Positions 13,500-28,810 of a DNA stretch of 64,000 nt are shown here, one piece after another (the stretch's first letter is position 1; the number at the start of each line of letters is the position of its first letter). Position numbers and translations under genes: made by a program. Source of the DNA: Okapia johnstoni (lineage: Eukaryota; Chordata; Mammalia; Artiodactyla; Giraffidae); the NCBI GenBank assembly GCA_024291935.2, contig CM044320.1:31588001-31652000 (forward strand), written 5' to 3'. The notes below the pieces were generated by a model. The model had not been told where the DNA came from. It was given only the letters and a program-made list of their open reading frames with translations, and made no database searches.

Positions 13500-14882
13500 C
13501 TGTGAGTATGCGCAAACTACTTAATCTCTAGTGTACTCTAAGCTATCGTTCCTTTAGCTATAAAAGTGGTTAAATAATAATACACAGGACTTTGTATACA
13601 AGTTAGAATTAAAGACCACAAAAATTCCTTTATAAAATTTAAAGTCCTATAAAAAACCAACTGAACATCTACATCTGGACTACTTTTCCCAAAACTACTC
13701 ACTGTATTTCAAAATAAATATAATGGAGCTAGATAAGATCCAGGGAAAAAGAGCTAAAACTGTGAGGTTTATGAAGGATTTCTGTATTGATTAGGAAGCA
13801 AGGGTGTTAAAAGAGCTTGTTCTCATGGCAGAATTCTGATTAAGACATTCATTAAAAGTAAGAATAAAGAAAACAAAGACTTCTTTCAAATAATGGATAT
13901 TTGAAATTATAAAAACACATTGACTCTTAGCTTAGGGCTAGAGAGAATAAAATGGGTACTATGTCCAAGAGATAAAACTAGTTCAAAAATCTGAATAAAC
14001 TGAAGGAAAATTTGAATGACAAAGTTTGAAAATGAGGATATTATAAGCCTATATCTGTAACCTATTGAAGTCATGTGGCATTCTCCCACAAATTATCACC
14101 TGATGCCAAGGTCAGATTGGATCCATCATGGATCCAATCAATAATTACAGATGCTAATATAATTTTCATATATTGAATTATGTACCACTCAGCTATTCTT
14201 TAATTGGCCTAATACCAATTTCTTTGTATATTTTTATCTCTAATACATCTGTATTATTCAATTCCTCAAGGTTTTAAAAGGGGGGAAGAAAATAAATATG
14301 AAGTAATCTAATAGTACCTAATACTCTAGTGACTCTTCTCCCTCAAAAATGAGGATGTATTTTCCCCTCTCAAACAGTATATACTCATTTTTAAAAAAAA
14401 AAACAAAAATACTACGGAGAGTGTGACATATGTCCTACCATATTTTATGTACATATTCCCATACAAAGGGCTATGATACAGCTTCTCTTACATAATGAAC
14501 CATTTTTCAATGTCAGTACATACAGATCTACTTAATACCTTCAACAACTGTGTAATATCATTTATATAAATATACTATAACTTACTTCACCCATTCCTTA
14601 ATAGTAGATGTGATTATTTTCACTTTTAAAAATTATAAACAGTGCAATAAACACTCCTGGATATACATTTAAACATTTATCCAATTGAATCTTTCAGGTA
14701 AATTTCTGTAAGTGGGATCAATTGACATGTGGTTTCCATTTTGATATGTATTGCTAAACTGATGACCTCCAGAAAAGTTTATAATAATGTATGTTCCCAC
14801 TACAGCATAAAGAGTACACATTTTTCCATACCTTTTCAGGTGTGCTAGCATTCTAATCTTAGCCATCATGAAACTAAAAAAC
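13500..14882. other. KRAS intron 2, unassigned
   Basis: AT-rich unique-looking sequence. No repeat or coding signal that I can name. Confidence 0.5.
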
Positions 14883-14890
14883 GTTATTTA

Positions 14891-15014
14891 GGGAATTCCC
14901 TGGTGGTTTTGTGGTTAAGACTCCACATTGTCACTGCCGAGAGCACGGGTTCAATCTCTGATTGGGGAACTAAGATACCCTAAACTGCAGAGTGCAGCCA
15001 AAAAAAAAAAAAAT
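14891..15014 (+). mobile_element. CHR-type tRNA-derived SINE
   Basis: GGGAATTCCCTGGTGG head with an A-box-like GTGGTTAAGACTCC and B-box-like GGGTTCAATCTC, ending in an A-run. GTTATTTA at 14883-14890 and 15015-15022 is the target-site duplication. Confidence 0.88.
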
Positions 15015-15022
15015 GTTATTTA

Positions 15023-15559
15023 TTGTTTGAACTTGCACTGCCATATTAATGAAGTATCCCTTAACATGGTTCTACATCACTTTTTGTGTGAGTGTGAATA
15101 GGTTGGCTATTTGTGTGCTTAGCCCCCACTCCCCCTTTTTTTCTTTTTGGATGTTTGCTTTTTTCTAATTCAGATACAGAAGAAGGTCCTGACTTGATAG
15201 ACGGTGCAAATAGTTTTTCCAGGTTTTCATCTGTCTTGTATTTTTGTTAAAGATGTCTTAATTTCCATGTAGACAAAACAGTTCATTTTTTTCCTAAATG
15301 GTTTAAGAATGCTTTGAAAAAGTGAAAAGGATCCCTACTTTTCTCAATGGAGAAAAATATTTAATCCCAAGTCCACAAATAGAAAAGCTAACCTAATGTT
15401 AAATCATTCAATCTGTGTTAACCGACATTATCATTTTTATTTCCACAGCTGTCTAATGTTTAATATTAATGTTAATTAATATTTAAAATTTATATATAGG
15501 ATAGAAAGACATGGAAGAAGAATGAAAGAATGAACTCATGATTTTCAAATAAAATCTAC
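15023..15559. other. KRAS intron 2, unassigned
   Basis: AT-rich sequence with no repeat or gene I can name. Confidence 0.45.
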
Positions 15560-16645
15560 CTCTTAGCTCTGTCCATTGAAATGGGTCTAGAAGCCGTGAC
15601 ACCCCAGTAGCAACAACCTCACCCAATATCAGGTTTTGATGTCTAAACAGCATTCCCTAGTGAAATGAATTAGGGCTCTTTGGACAAATGGCTGAGTCCA
15701 GGATAGGGACAGGTAGAGAACAAGGTGAACCTGGAATATATTGTGCCAGAAAGTAAGGAAGAGTTCAAAAACTGATGGAGACATGTCAATAAGATACAGA
15801 GCCCTGCTTAAAAGCAATTTCACTGGTCATATCAAAAATAAAAGTGAGCATCGAAATCAGTAATTACAGGAAAAGACTTTAAAACATCAAATGAAAAAAG
15901 AACCTATGAATCACTACTGATACAAATTAGACAAACCAAATAAAGAGAGGGGAGAGAAAAAGAGAGAACCCTTACTTACGGTAGCTGTCAACTAATAAGT
16001 GTATAAGTAATGACAGAGTCAGATTACCTACCACTTTGCCATCCAGATGGTGGTAGTTTAGTTAACATGGTGAGAATTATCAGTGGATGCTACAACCCAC
16101 TGGGTGCAAGTATGCTGGAGAACAAGATATTTACAGTCTCAAAGCATCTCCCCACAGAGTACCTATTATAAAGAATTAAAGATACCTTCACAGAGATAAA
16201 ACTGATAGATATGAGATAGCTATATGATATTAGCCACTAACCAGTGTTAACATAACACCATTATTAATGCAACAAGCCAGCATCTTGTGACTCCTGATGT
16301 GATACCCCAAGGAGGGCATGACATCACTTTCAGAGTATTTCTACCAAAAATGTTTAATCTGAACCTGACCATAGGGAAACCATCAGACAAAACTAAATGA
16401 GAAGATGTTCCACAAAACAACTGGCCTGAATTCTTCAAAATGTGCCACTGTCATGAATGAGTAAGAAAAGCTGAGAAACTTCTAGACTGTGAGATGTGAC
16501 AACTGATTTATAATCCTGAGATCAGGGGATAAAAAAACTGCTAAAAGCACATTCTGGAAACTGATAAAATTTGACTATGGAGTATATATTAGACTTTTTA
16601 TCAGTGTTGAATTTCCTAAATTTTGTCATTGTGTTGGAGTTATAC
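15560..16645 (+). mobile_element. Probable ancient L1 3' UTR
   Basis: Text such as ACAGGTAGAGAACAAGGTGA, GAACCTGACCATAGGGAAAC and CATTCTGGAAACTGATAAAA resembles the long 3' UTR of old mammalian L1 elements. Related text is seen at 63540-63850. Assigned from memory of the pattern. Confidence 0.4.
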
Positions 16646-16649
16646 AAGA

Positions 16650-16862
16650 AATTGTCCTTGCTGTTAGAAGACAGTTAGCAAGCTTGTTCCAAAAAAGGAC
16701 TAGACAGTAATTGGTCTCTTGCAACCACTCAACTCTGCCACTGTAGTGCAAAAGCTGCACTACAAGCAGGTGTGCCCCAATAAAACTTGACAAAAACAGA
16801 CACAAGCTGTACTGGGCCAACAGGCAGGTCATAGTTTGCAGACCCCTGTATCCAGAGGAAAA
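16650..16862 (-). mobile_element. MER-type DNA transposon relic
   Basis: Contains GCAACCACTCAACTCTGCCA, CCAATAAAACTTGACAAAAA and GTCATAGTTTGCAGACCCCTG, the reverse-complement relative of the relic at 6253-6415. It sits in L1-like sequence, so it probably inserted into that element. Confidence 0.45.
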
Positions 16863-16941
16863 GGGTCCCAACATACGCAACTTATTTTCAAAGAAGTCAA
16901 CAAACATTAATAATATGTATTCAAGTATGTGTGTGTACATA

Positions 16942-17152
16942 GGGCTTCCCAGGTAGCGTTAGTGGTAAAGAACCTGCCTGCCAATGCAGGAGACGTAAGA
17001 GAGTGGGTTCGGTCCCTGGGTCAGGAAGATCCCCTGGAGGGGGCATAGCAACCCATTCCAGTATTCTTGCCTGGAGAATCCCATGGACAGAGGAGCCTGG
17101 TGGGCTACAGTCCATGGAGTTGCAGTCGGATACGACTGAAGTAACTCAGCAC
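16942..17152 (+). mobile_element. Bov-tA SINE
   Basis: Forward copy: GGGCTTCCCAGGTAGCG head, GGTTCGGTCCCTGGGTCAGG B-box region, GAGTTGCAGTCGGATACGAC body. In KRAS intron 2, antisense to the gene. Confidence 0.9.
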
Positions 17153-17289
17153 GTGTGGGTGCTCATAGAGAGGTATACACACATAAAGCAAGTATGTGTA
17201 GTTTAAAGGTAAGAGGTATTCACTGTACAATTTTTTATTACTTTTCCATGGGTTTGAAATGTTCCAAAATAGAAAGTTCAAAAATTACC

Positions 17290-18634
17290 TAAGGTAAGCA
17301 CTATATCCCTATTTAATCCTCTCAAATATTTTATTTTTACTACCCATTTCTAATTTCATTATATTAAGATCACAATAATATAATTGTTCCATAAACCTAG
17401 GTACTATGAGATAATATAATTAAGATATAAGAAATCTATTGCCCTCCTAAAGCATAAAGCCTCTAAGTTATATATAATTAGGATTACTGTCTATAAACAG
17501 TAGATCTTCCAAGTATATCTAAGACTAATAAGCTCCATAACGGCTGGTGGTCCCTTTTGTTTCTCAGTGTATTTGTAGACCATAGGAAGGCTGCATGGTA
17601 CTGAGTAGGCACTGAATAACACTTATGGAATTAAGAAATTAATTACACGGTAAACCAGAATCTTATGAGATGCCAAACCATAAAAAGTTTTCCTTTTATT
17701 TCCATTGCCAACTTTCATTTGAATGTCTTTAAAGCTTTGTTATTTACAAAAACTCCAAGTTAGAATAAAACATGCCCAATAATTTTTAACATTCAGGTCT
17801 CAATAAATAGTTATTATTAAATAAATATTCTTAAATTGACCTAAATACAGTACCTGAATTTTGTGTTAGTTTATTCTAAAAACAACACAATAAGGTGCTC
17901 TCAATTATTCTACAGTCCTATAAAATTGCACAAAATGTTATCTTTCAGCTTGCCGGTTTTGAATAAGCCATTCCTAACACCCCACGAAATTCATCACTAA
18001 GGTAAGTGATGTAAGGTACCTCCTGTGTGCATGAAAAGAAACTCATAAACCTATAGTGCCACTTCTTGTCCCCTCAGACAAAGCAGCCTCAATCAGTGTT
18101 AACAAGGGCACCACCCTGTTTTCTTTACACTGCCGCATTTCCACTCTTAGTTAAAAATATTCACCCACATATTTAGTTACGCCTAACTAGTCCACACAGT
18201 AATCTTAATACTAGCAGAGAAAAACTGATACTTTAAATTGTTAAAACATTATACAAAATAAGACTTTTAAATAAAATTTATAGTCATAAATTGTTTATAC
18301 CCACAGTTTAAATAGAAAAAATATCCAAACTTAGGATTTCAATTTTTATTATAAAAGCAAGTAAGTTGACCAGTAGAGGGCACTCAGTTGAAAGGGGGGG
18401 TTGAAGAGAGGCCACAGCCTTGAAGAGAAAGAAAAGCATTTACAAAACTCCTGTGTACCTTGTTTTAAAAACAACAGAATGTTTTTACAGAACTCCAGAG
18501 TAAGCTAATATACTGCTAGTTTAGAAAATGAAAGGTTTCCATCTGTACTATGTTAAAAGAAAAAAAATCTAACATAAACGACTCTCACGGACTTGAATGT
18601 CACAACTTACAGAATGCTTAAAGCTGTATGTAAT
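17290..18634. other. KRAS intron 2, L2-like patch and unassigned
   Basis: About 17530-17640 resembles an L2 tail (AAGCTCCATAACGGCTGGTG, GTACTGAGTAGGCACTGAATAA). The rest is AT-rich with no named element. Confidence 0.4.
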
Positions 18635-18842
18635 GCCTATTAGGGTCTCAGCCTGGGCACTACTGACATCTGGGGCCATGTCATTTTTGGGGGCTGTCCC
18701 ATGCACTACAAGGAGGTTAACAGAACCCTCGACCTCTATCCACTATAGATGCCAGTAGCAGTCCCCCTCCTCAAGTTGTGACAACCAAAATTGTCTCCAG
18801 ATGATTGACAAATGTCCCCTGAGGGGCAAAGTCACAATCCGT
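18635..18842 (-). mobile_element. MER20-like hAT relic
   Basis: Reads TCTCAGCCTGGGCACTACTG, GATGCCAGTAGCAGTCCC, TTGTGACAACCAAAATTGTC and AATGTCCCCTGAGGGGCAAA, which is the MER20 pattern in reverse orientation. Confidence 0.65.
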
Positions 18843-18849
18843 TCCTCCT

Positions 18850-23892
<5,043 letters not shown>

Positions 23893-24300
23893 TCTCAAAA
23901 TGTGGTGTAGGAACCCACTAGGGTTCCTAAGACTTTTGGAGAGGGTCCAAGAGGCAAAACCTGGTTTGATAATGGTATGAGGTGATTTATCCTTCCCACT
24001 CTTATTCTTTCACAAGCGTATACCGTAGAATTTTCCAGACCTGTGATCACAATACATTGACTACAGAAGCAGCTATGAGGATCCAGCTGTCTTCTACTAA
24101 GCCATACAATTGGAGAGATTTGTGAAAGTGTGAAACAATGCCACTCTTCTCACTAATTGTTGCATTTGTTTTGGAAAACAGTTACTTTTCATTAAATACT
24201 CTATTTCTGTTAACAAGTAAAGGGCTAATTATTTCTTTTTTTAAAACGAATTAATATTTTTTAATTCTCCATTTTAATTTCTGTTGTGGCAATATTGACA
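23893..24300 (+). mobile_element. Ancient DNA-transposon-like relic
   Basis: GTAGTTCTCAAAATGTGGTG with AGGGTTCCTAAGACTTTTGG, then GTGAAACAATGCCACTCTTC, fits a degraded hAT/Charlie-type mammalian element. Exact family not assigned. Confidence 0.4.
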
Positions 24301-25719
24301 CACTCCACATTGAGATCTTCGGTAATTCTGAAGAGTCCTTATGACCAGCAAGTGAGCTAGTCTAGGGGAGATTGTGGACAAATACTGGATTAGTGCTTAG
24401 CTTGTATATACACATGTGAATTCTCAACACCACACACTTTCTGGTCTACTTTTTTATGCAGTGGTTATTTCTGAAAAAAATCTTTTGACTTGGATTTCAA
24501 AAATCAAGTATTATTTAAATCCACTAGAGAGAAATGGGTTCCCATGGAAGATCACAGGCCAAAGGAGTCCCCCTTGTCCAAAGCTACATGAGCTAGTAAG
24601 GGGTGGAACTGCGACCAGAACCGAGCATTTCATTCAGGGAAAAAATGTTCACGTTTTTGGTAATAAAAGAAAATGAATTATCACTTCATCTACTGTCTCT
24701 TAAAATCAAGAAAGCCTGTGGACAGATACGGTCTAAGGTAAACAGTACTGCTATCAACTATTTTTGACGTCTCTAGTACACTACAAGTTCGAGTCAGCAT
24801 TTTGGACCTTAGTCACCTAAGAATGACATCACTCATAAGGTTGATTCTGAGATGATGACTATGAACAGAATTTTTTCCCTTTTTTTGAACGATTTTTTTT
24901 CCATTACAAATGTAACATGTATATTAAGTAAAAACTAGAAAATGCTTTTTTGTTCCTAACCCCTCGTTTTGGTGGATATAAAGATTTAAGAAGGCCAGTT
25001 TAGGACTTCACCTAAACAACTGCACATGCCTCAGAGTATTCAGGCACTTGGCTGGCAGATTGCTACAATTAACTTCTCTTGTAGGTCGCTTTGGAAAAAA
25101 AAAAAAAGGCCTGAGAGCCGCTTAGAAGTACTGTAATAACTCCTGGGATGGGGGGTCAAATGTGTACGCATAAGGGTAATACAGAAGGCATGGGGGAAAG
25201 GAAAACGGGCAAATTAAACTTCAAGTGCAATTTTAACTACTGCCGTCTACACTCAACTAGCAAGGAAAGAGCCCTGCTTCTGCTGTGAGGATTAGCTGCG
25301 TGTGTTTTAACTTGACAAAGCAAAACAGACCTTCTGGGATTAACTTTTTCCTTTACACGATGTCCAAGCTTTACGTTGCAGGGTGTTGGCCACCTGTTCT
25401 TTCACCACCATCTCTACCTCCACCTCCTCCTTTGTGGCCGCAGCAATGTCACAGCCCATACACGGGGGGAGGGGAGCCGTCAGGAACTCAGCTGCAGATG
25501 CATTTTTTCCAAACACAATAACCTCCATCAGTGGTCTCTAAGCACTTTCCCCTGCGCTTCCAAAACGCGACCTCGCCTCTTACTCATCTATCCCCCTTAC
25601 ACACTGGTAAAGGACCACAAGCCGTCCAGTCTGCGCTCGGGGGAGAAGTTTATACCTTCGTCCCAGAGATGAGAGATGCAGCAGAGAAGGCAGCAACCGA
25701 GGCAGCCCAGTACTAGGAA
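24301..25719. other. KRAS intron 1, distal part
   Basis: Unique-looking sequence that grades into the CpG island. GC content rises from about 25380. Short open frames here are not conserved-looking and are not called. Confidence 0.5.
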
Positions 25720-26204
25720 GGGAGGCAGAGGTGCGGGAGAGGAGAGGAGGGTGAGGGAAGGACGCCGAGGGGGAGGGGAGGCCGGAGCGCCGCGGGAGTA
25801 ACCTCCACCGCACCCGACCGCCCAGAGGGGCGGCCCGCCCGGCCCGCGAGTTTCTCTCCCCGGCCGCCTCCAGCCGCGGCTCTCGGGGAGGAGGAAGGAA
25901 GGGGTTCCCCGTCCAGGAAGCAGCCCCAGCGGCGGCCGCCTCCAGCCTCACCCTCCTCAGCCCCGCACCGCCCATTCCTCATTCCCCGCGTCGCCGCGTC
26001 CCCGCGCCTCCCCCTGCAGACCGCCCCCCCCCCCCGCCACCGGCCCCGTCCGCCCGGCGGCCCGCCCGCCCAGGCCCCGCACCCGCGCCCCCTTCCCGCC
26101 CCTCCAGGGACCCCTAATTCATTCACTCGCCGCCGGCCCCGCCCGGCGCCGGCGAGGAGGGTCGGGACCCCGGCAGGAGCCGGGAGGGGTGGTCCACTCT
26201 GTAC

Positions 26205-26408
26205 CTCTCTCCCGCACCTGGGAGCCGCCGAGCCTCTGGCCCCCGCCGCTGCCTTCAGTGCCTGCGCCGCGCTCGCTCCCAGTCCGAAATGGCGGGGGGG
26301 CCGGGAGTACTGGCCGAGCCACCACCACCACCGCCGCCGCCGCCGCCGCCACCGCCGCCGCCGCCGCCACCGCCGCCGCTGTGCCTCCGCCGCCGCGGCC
26401 GCCGCCTA
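26205..26408 (-). other. KRAS: KRAS exon 1 (non-coding 5' UTR)
   Basis: Read on the minus strand, this stretch carries a GGC/GGT run, then TCGGCCAGTACTCCCGG, then GCCATTTCGGACTGGGAGCG, and ends GGGAGAGAG before a GT donor at 26204-26203. This matches my recollection of the human KRAS 5' UTR, which joins GGGAGAGAG directly to GCCTGCTGAAA-ATG of exon 2. There is no ATG between the start region and the splice site, so no upstream open reading frame with a standard start. The 3' end is firm. The transcription start is approximate, placed at the CTAGGCGGC motif near 26400-26408, and CpG-island promoters usually start at several sites. Confidence 0.8.
26319..26379 (-). repeat. GGC/GGT trinucleotide repeat in KRAS 5' UTR
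   Basis: About 20 consecutive CCN-type triplets on the plus strand: four CAC-type units, then CGC-type units interrupted by single CAC units. On the KRAS sense strand this is a run of GGC with GGT interruptions inside exon 1. Such tracts are prone to length change and can form stable structure in the 5' leader. On the opposite strand it creates a long poly-proline shadow frame that I do not treat as coding. Confidence 0.9.
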
Positions 26409-26528
26409 GGGAAATCGAGCTCCGAGCGCACCGATGAGTTCGGGGCCGGGCGGCCGCAGAGGGCAGAGCTATCGATGCGCTCGGCGCTCGATTCCTCTCC
26501 AGACGGGAGTGCGGGGAGGGAGCGGCTG

Positions 26529-26552
26529 AGGGCGGTGTGGGAAGAGGGAAGA
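26529..26552 (-). promoter_or_regulatory. KRAS G-rich promoter element (partly conserved GA element)
   Basis: The plus strand reads AGGGCGGTGTGGGAAGAGGG and then AAGA. This is the start of the nuclease-hypersensitive GA element of the human KRAS promoter, reported to fold into a G-quadruplex and bind MAZ and other proteins. It lies about 330 bases from the exon 1/intron 1 boundary, as I recall for the human element. The sequence then diverges to ACGAGCC where the human element continues with more G-runs. Identity is from memory; conservation of folding is unknown. Confidence 0.65.
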
Positions 26553-26960
26553 ACGAGCCTGCTAGCGCTGCCGGGGAGAGGGAGGGGGCCGGCCCGGGCC
26601 GGGGAGGGGGCGGACCAGGCCGGCGGAGGAGGAGCGGGGGCCGGCGCGGCGGAGGAAGCGGGCGGCTGGGGCGGTGGAGGGTGGGGACGCGCGGCCGGCG
26701 TAGTGGGAGGGGGGGTGGCTCTGGGCGGTGCCTCGGCGCGCGCGGGTGGGCGGGTGGGGGCGCCGGCGGATCCACGCGGGGCCCGCCCCCAGGCTCCAGC
26801 CGCAGGGCCGGGCCAAGAGCCGCAGACTCGGACCCGGGCCGGCGCGGGCTCGGTACACCGGCGATCCCGAGGCCAGCCCCGCGCGCCGCTGTCGGGTCCA
26901 CACGGTGGAGCTGCGAAAATCCCGCCACCCCTGGGGCGGCCTGCACTTGGGTACATTCAT

Positions 26961-27689
26961 TTACAATCATTTATTGCAAGTAAATAAACATGCAGTCACC
27001 CAAAGTAGGAGGCGACTTGGGGGACCTCGGAAGAGACCTGGCCGCCAGTTCCCCCGCCCGGAGCTTTCTGAGCACACCTTGATGATGACCAGTCTCCACA
27101 ATCGGGGGCTGAGAGCTAGCCCCAGGCTCAGACAAACGCGACAAAACCTTTCATCACTAATTAAGCGGGGGCGGAGGGGGGGAGCGGCGGATCTGTTGTT
27201 TTCGGTTGTTATTTTTATGGATATTTCGAAGCCATCGCGGGTCACTCAAAACGGCGACCTCAGATATACCTATGGCCCCTGACAGCACAAGCAGACGACA
27301 GACTATTTTTAAACAGAAGTGCCCTTAATAGTCTAGACCTGAGGAGAATCATTCAAACATTAATTAGAAGACAGATTAATCAGTTAACGTTCGGGGAGTT
27401 AGCACGTTAAACAATGGAACAATTAAACATAACTCTAGCATGCCCAGAGTCTGCGTTGATAAACTATCTATCAAGGTTTGGGGGGGTTTTTTTAAAAATT
27501 GAGGACTGGCAGACTCGCGCCTTATACCTAGTAGGACCACCCATCTGAGTCTCTACTCGTAGCTCTGCCCCTTTAATCCGCATCGCAAAACACGAATAGT
27601 TATTTTAAATCCCAACTAGTATGTCTGGGCCTTACGCTAGCTGCCCCCTTTTCTTCCTTCCCCTTATGTGGGCTGTACTTTGCCAGGCT
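26961..27689. other. KRAS upstream flank
   Basis: Shoulder of the CpG island: GC-rich patches at 27000-27260 with a TAATTA motif near 27160 beside a GC box, then AT-richer sequence. No young repeat. Probably part of the upstream regulatory region, by position only. Confidence 0.4.
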
Positions 27690-27712
27690 GTTTCCTGCCT
27701 CTTGTCTCCTGG

Positions 27713-27728
27713 CACCTGGTACCAGGTG
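27713..27728. promoter_or_regulatory. Perfect 16-bp palindrome with two E-boxes
   Basis: CACCTGGTACCAGGTG equals its own reverse complement and joins a CACCTG and a CAGGTG E-box, the core bound by ZEB and SNAI repressors and some bHLH factors. It is flanked by further inverted pieces: TGCCTCTT (27696-27703) against AAGAGGCA (27730-27737), GTTTCCTG (27690-27697) against CAGGAAAC (27750-27757), and GTCTCCT against AGGAGAC. It lies about 1.3 kb upstream of the KRAS start. A regulatory role is inferred. Confidence 0.45.
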
Positions 27729-27814
27729 GAAGAGGCAGAAGAGAGGAGACAGGAAACTGGGCAGGGGAAAGAATATGCCTGCCCTAGTTCAGGTAGATAC
27801 TAAATGCACATATC

Positions 27815-27945
27815 ATCTTTCTTAATCATCACAACAACCTCATGAAGTCAGATGCTTTTCTCTAGTTTACAGAGGAGGAAACAAATTTAGATAGGTTACA
27901 AATTGGGTCCAAGTTCACACAGCTGAAAGGAAGTATCCTTCATGT
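27815..27945 (+). mobile_element. MIR fragment
   Basis: Pattern ATCATCACAACAACCTCATG, TTTACAGAGGAGGAAACAAA and AAGTTCACACAGCTGAAAGG is the MIR middle and end. Confidence 0.7.
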
Positions 27946-28189
27946 CAGATCATGTTCTGCTCAGAGTGGCTGCCATCCTGCTTAACATAGAACAAACATC
28001 TTCTCCAGGTCCTCCATGGCCTTAAATTATTTGACACCCCTACTCCCTTTCCTTTCTGAGCTCTTATCCAATATATAATCTGTCTTCCTCACTTCCAAAG
28101 ATACATGCTGGTTCCTGGCTGTTTTTTGAAAATGCAGGCAGGCTTCTTCAGGGCATATGCATTTTTGCTGCCTCTATTGGGAACACTAC
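27946..28189. other. Unassigned flank, possible L2
   Basis: Contains CCATGGCCTTAAATTATTTG and ACTCCCTTTCCTTTCTGAGC, loosely like an L2 remnant. Not certain. Confidence 0.25.
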
Positions 28190-28352
28190 ATGGTGGCACT
28201 ATATGGTGGCTGGGTTTGATCCCTGGGTTGGGCATATCCCCTGGAGGAGGGCATGGCAATCCACTCCAGTAGGACAGAGGAGCCTGGAGAGCTCCAGTCC
28301 ATGGGGTCACAAAGAGCCAGATGCAACTGAGCGACTAAGCACAATACAATAT
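28190..28352 (+). mobile_element. Bov-tA SINE, internally deleted
   Basis: Forward copy with GGTTTGATCCCTGGGTTGGG and CAATCCACTCCAGTAGGACAG; the usual GTATTCTTGCCTGGAGAA part is missing between CCAGTA and GGACAG. Ends CAACTGAGCGACTAAGCAC. Confidence 0.85.
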
Positions 28353-28446
28353 ATCCAAAAAGCCTTCTTTGACACTTATAAATCTTTGTTCAAATGTCTT
28401 CTAATGAATTTCCCAAAAGATCACCTGATATTGCATCTCTGTTAAG

Positions 28447-28650
28447 TGTTAGTCACTCAGTCATGTCCGACTCTTTGGGACCCCATGGACTGTAGCCCAT
28501 GACATTCCTCTGTCCGTGGAATTCTCCAGGCAGGAACACTAGAGTGGGTAGCCATTCCCTTCTTCAGGGGATCTTTCCAACCCAGGGATCAAACACAGGT
28601 CTCCTGCATTGCAGGCAGATTCTTTACCATCTGAGCCACCAAGGAACCAG
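28447..28650 (-). mobile_element. Bov-tA SINE (minus)
   Basis: Reverse copy from GTTAGTCACTCAGTCATGTC to CTGAGCCACCAAGGAACC. Confidence 0.9.
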
Positions 28651-28810
28651 AGCACTTACCACTTGTTCTAACATAACATATAATTTATTTTGTTTTCTTG
28701 TCTCTCTCCTATCGGAATATAAGCTCCATGAGGGTGGGGATTTTTGTCTGTTTTACTTACCACTACAAACACAATAGGCACTCAATAAGTGCATGAAATG
28801 TTGAAAGACT
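28651..28810 (+). mobile_element. L2 3' tail
   Basis: GGAATATAAGCTCCATGAGG, then ACAATAGGCACTCAATAAGTG: a typical L2 end. Confidence 0.65.

Larger units (their letters stand above)
25720..26960 (-). promoter_or_regulatory. CpG island and TATA-less KRAS promoter
   Basis: A sharp block of G+C-rich, CpG-dense sequence in an otherwise AT-rich window. It spans the first part of intron 1, exon 1 and the upstream promoter. No TATA box sits at the expected distance from the exon 1 start. Several GGGCGG-type Sp1/KLF boxes occur on both strands (for example near 26530 and 26728). Base skew changes across the island: the plus strand is G-rich upstream of the start (26520-26770) and C-rich just inside intron 1 (about 25860-26120). 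Housekeeping-type control is expected. Edges are by eye. Confidence 0.9.

Noticed and set aside
14891..15014. tRNA gene suggested by A- and B-box-like words
   Set aside because: These are tRNA-derived SINE heads (CHR and Bov-tA) with tails and target duplications, not folded tRNA genes.
26449..26453. Divergent gene sharing the CpG-island promoter on the plus strand
   Set aside because: No splice donor, conserved coding sequence or exon could be recognised to the right of the island; the flank from 27 kb on is repeat debris.
26119..26970. Minus-strand frame of 283 codons and overlapping frames across the CpG island
   Set aside because: Composition-driven: GC-rich DNA has few stops in any frame. 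The products are low-complexity Pro/Arg/Ala/Gly with no domain, and the frame crosses the KRAS promoter and exon 1.
26289..26987. Plus-strand 232-codon frame beginning MAGGPGVLAEPPPP
   Set aside because: It is the antisense of KRAS exon 1; the poly-proline is the GGC/GGT tract read backwards. No sign of an antisense gene beyond length.
27621..27803. 60-codon plus-strand frame over the palindrome
   Set aside because: Short, chance-level frame; the inverted repeat explains its composition.
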